NCBI GenBank assembly: GCA_963724285.1
Contig: CAVRUD010000012.1
Span: forward strand, 1 to 64,000
Reading direction: 5' to 3'
DNA from: CAVRUD01 sp963724285
GTDB lineage: Bacteria > Chloroflexota > Chloroflexia > Thermomicrobiales > UBA6265
DNA length: 64,000 nucleotides
How positions within the stretch are numbered: the stretch's first letter is position 1; the number at the start of each line of letters is the position of its first letter. Made by a program: the position numbers and the translations under genes. Below the pieces are notes generated by a model. It was not told the origin of the DNA, made no database searches, and saw only the letters and a program-made list of their open reading frames with translations. Shown in pieces: positions 63,252 to 64,000 of the stretch.

Positions 63252-63270
63252 AATGAGAATGAGTCTCATT
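63252..63270. promoter_or_regulatory. Fur/DtxR-like operator
   Basis: AATGAGAATGAGTCTCATT: perfect 7-bp arms around 5 nt, 85 bp before the membrane-protein ATG at 63355. TGAGAATNANTCTCA-type dyads are recognised by Fur-family repressors in several bacteria. Confidence 0.5.
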
Positions 63271-63354
63271 ACTGACTTTCTGGGTCGGAATTGCATGCCC
63301 TGGCGCTCGGCTGGGCCCGGTAGCAAGGCGGCCGGCCGAGATTGGGTGACGTTA

Positions 63355-63871
63355 ATGCGCGCCTTGATCGCCCGATTCTTTGCCTGGTATGAACGCAACT
63401 ATGCCCTCAACGTCGGCATCGCAACTCTGCTTTTCCTGCTGCAGATCGTTCATCTCCACTGGCTGACAACCGACGTCGTGGTGGCCCGACTCACGGGCGA
63501 GAGCTGGTTCAGCCCGAGCGGGCCGCTCCGCTTCTTCATCGTGGTGATCGACTACACCGAGATACCGGCCCTCCTCTCGGTTTCCCTCGATCTACATCAA
63601 CGAGCTTCGTAAGGGTTGGAGCTGGAAGAGCCTGCTGTTCCTGCTGTTCCTCAACTCGCAATGGCTGCACATCTTCTGGATCACCGACGAGTTCGTCGCC
63701 GGCGAGTTCGGCGGCGACGACGAGGGCAGCGGCCTGCCGACCTGGCTGGCGTGGGTGGCGATCCTGATCGATTACCTGGAGCTGCCGGTGATCGTCGACA
63801 CCCTGCTGAAGTTCGCCGGCGCCGTTCGCGCGCAACGGCCCGGCACCTTCCTCCGCGAGGGGTTGCGATGA
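63355..63871 (+). pseudogene. small integral membrane protein, one frameshift
   Basis: From ATG 63355 the frame reads MRALIARFFAWYERNYALNVGIATLLFLLQIVHLHWLTTDV and FFIVVIDYTEIPALLSV; one extra base near 63588 then hides IYINELRKGWSWKSLLFLLFLNSQWLHIFWITDEFVVG and LVAILIDYLELPVIVDTLLKF, ending FLREGLR at TGA 63869. Without it, a 171-residue protein with four helices in two similar halves, each ending in a helix with DYxE(I/L)P. Not recognised. A Fur-like site lies upstream, so metal-dependent expression is possible. Confidence 0.65.
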
Positions 63872-64000
63872 TCCCCCGCGGTGGTTTCCGATCGGCTCCA
63901 TACCCCGGACAGCCTGACCCGCCGTCTCCGCAGACGTGGGGTTTGGCGTACGATCTCGCGAGCGCTCCGTCGCGCCCGGGTTCAGAGCACGAGACGGCAG
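63868..64000 (+). CDS. partial open frame at window end
   Basis: ATG 63868 overlaps the TGA of the preceding gene by four bases (ATGA) and opens MIPRGGFRSAPYPGQPDPPSP, running open to the end of the window. The Pro-rich start gives no family clue. The overlap suggests translational coupling to the membrane protein. Confidence 0.4.
   Translation, partial: MIPRGGFRSAPYPGQPDPPSPQTWGLAYDLASAPSRPGSEHETA

Overview
The window is high-GC bacterial chromosome with the flavour of Chloroflexota, class Thermomicrobia (Sphaerobacter-like). The basis is family content rather than a marker gene: several Uma2-type endonucleases, DinB and DUF664 proteins, a COG4586/4587/3694 ABC exporter, a MalT-type LuxR regulator, a pyruvate dehydrogenase E1alpha-E1beta-E2 operon, and many dispersed GC-rich palindromic repeats. 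No rRNA, tRNA or CRISPR array was seen. The taxonomic call is an inference.

Layout. 0-11.7 kb is a decayed or indel-rich stretch: YCII, VOC, serine hydrolase, N-acetylmuramoyl-L-alanine amidase, MFS fragment, luciferase-like monooxygenase, GNAT and a large LuxR regulator are all recognisable, but nearly all change frame, and they are interspersed with palindromic repeats and an IS with a broken transposase. 11.8-19.5 kb is mostly intact: a mazEF-like module, a three-gene ABC exporter, DinB, dienelactone-hydrolase-like and DUF664 genes, a nucleotidyltransferase fold protein, a second mazEF-like module and a nuclease-like gene. 19.5-22.1 kb holds a minus-strand ECF-type sigma factor facing two tandem TetR genes; the gap between them carries three copies of one 18-bp palindrome, which points to a shared regulatory circuit. 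22.1-24 kb has one repeat inserted in another and two Uma2 genes.

24.3-28 kb is the pyruvate dehydrogenase operon, with a long inverted repeat after each gene. 28-31.7 kb holds a MITE-like element, a methyltransferase, an IS1182-type element sharing the MITE's ends, and a DUF4265 gene of lower GC. 31.9-37.1 kb carries a third Uma2 gene, GNAT, a helical-repeat protein and a large secreted PQQ-type sugar dehydrogenase with PKD and C-terminal cell-surface domains. At 37.65-40 kb a type II methylase-like gene is cut off after about 95 codons and is followed by a terminator, a replication-like winged-helix gene containing ~22-bp iteron-like repeats, and two copies of a perfect palindrome. This looks like the remains of an integrated plasmid or conjugative element.

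40.5-44 kb is a co-directional envelope cluster: secreted SH3b-repeat protein (interrupted by an in-frame TAG), two related small membrane proteins, a secreted cupin-like protein and another membrane protein. 44-50 kb is mixed accessory DNA with broken hydrolase, FAD-monooxygenase and SDR genes. 50.1-55.9 kb encodes a MacB/FtsX-type ABC system and a large membrane-anchored M28 peptidase. 56.3-64 kb holds glycogen debranching enzyme GlgX, a small ABM-like protein, a zinc alcohol dehydrogenase, several small unknown proteins (one with an internal duplication), a pyridoxamine-oxidase-fold protein and a small membrane protein downstream of a Fur-like palindrome.

Many genes have one or more single-base frame breaks. 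Whether these are pseudogenes or assembly indels cannot be settled from the sequence alone; each is flagged in its entry.
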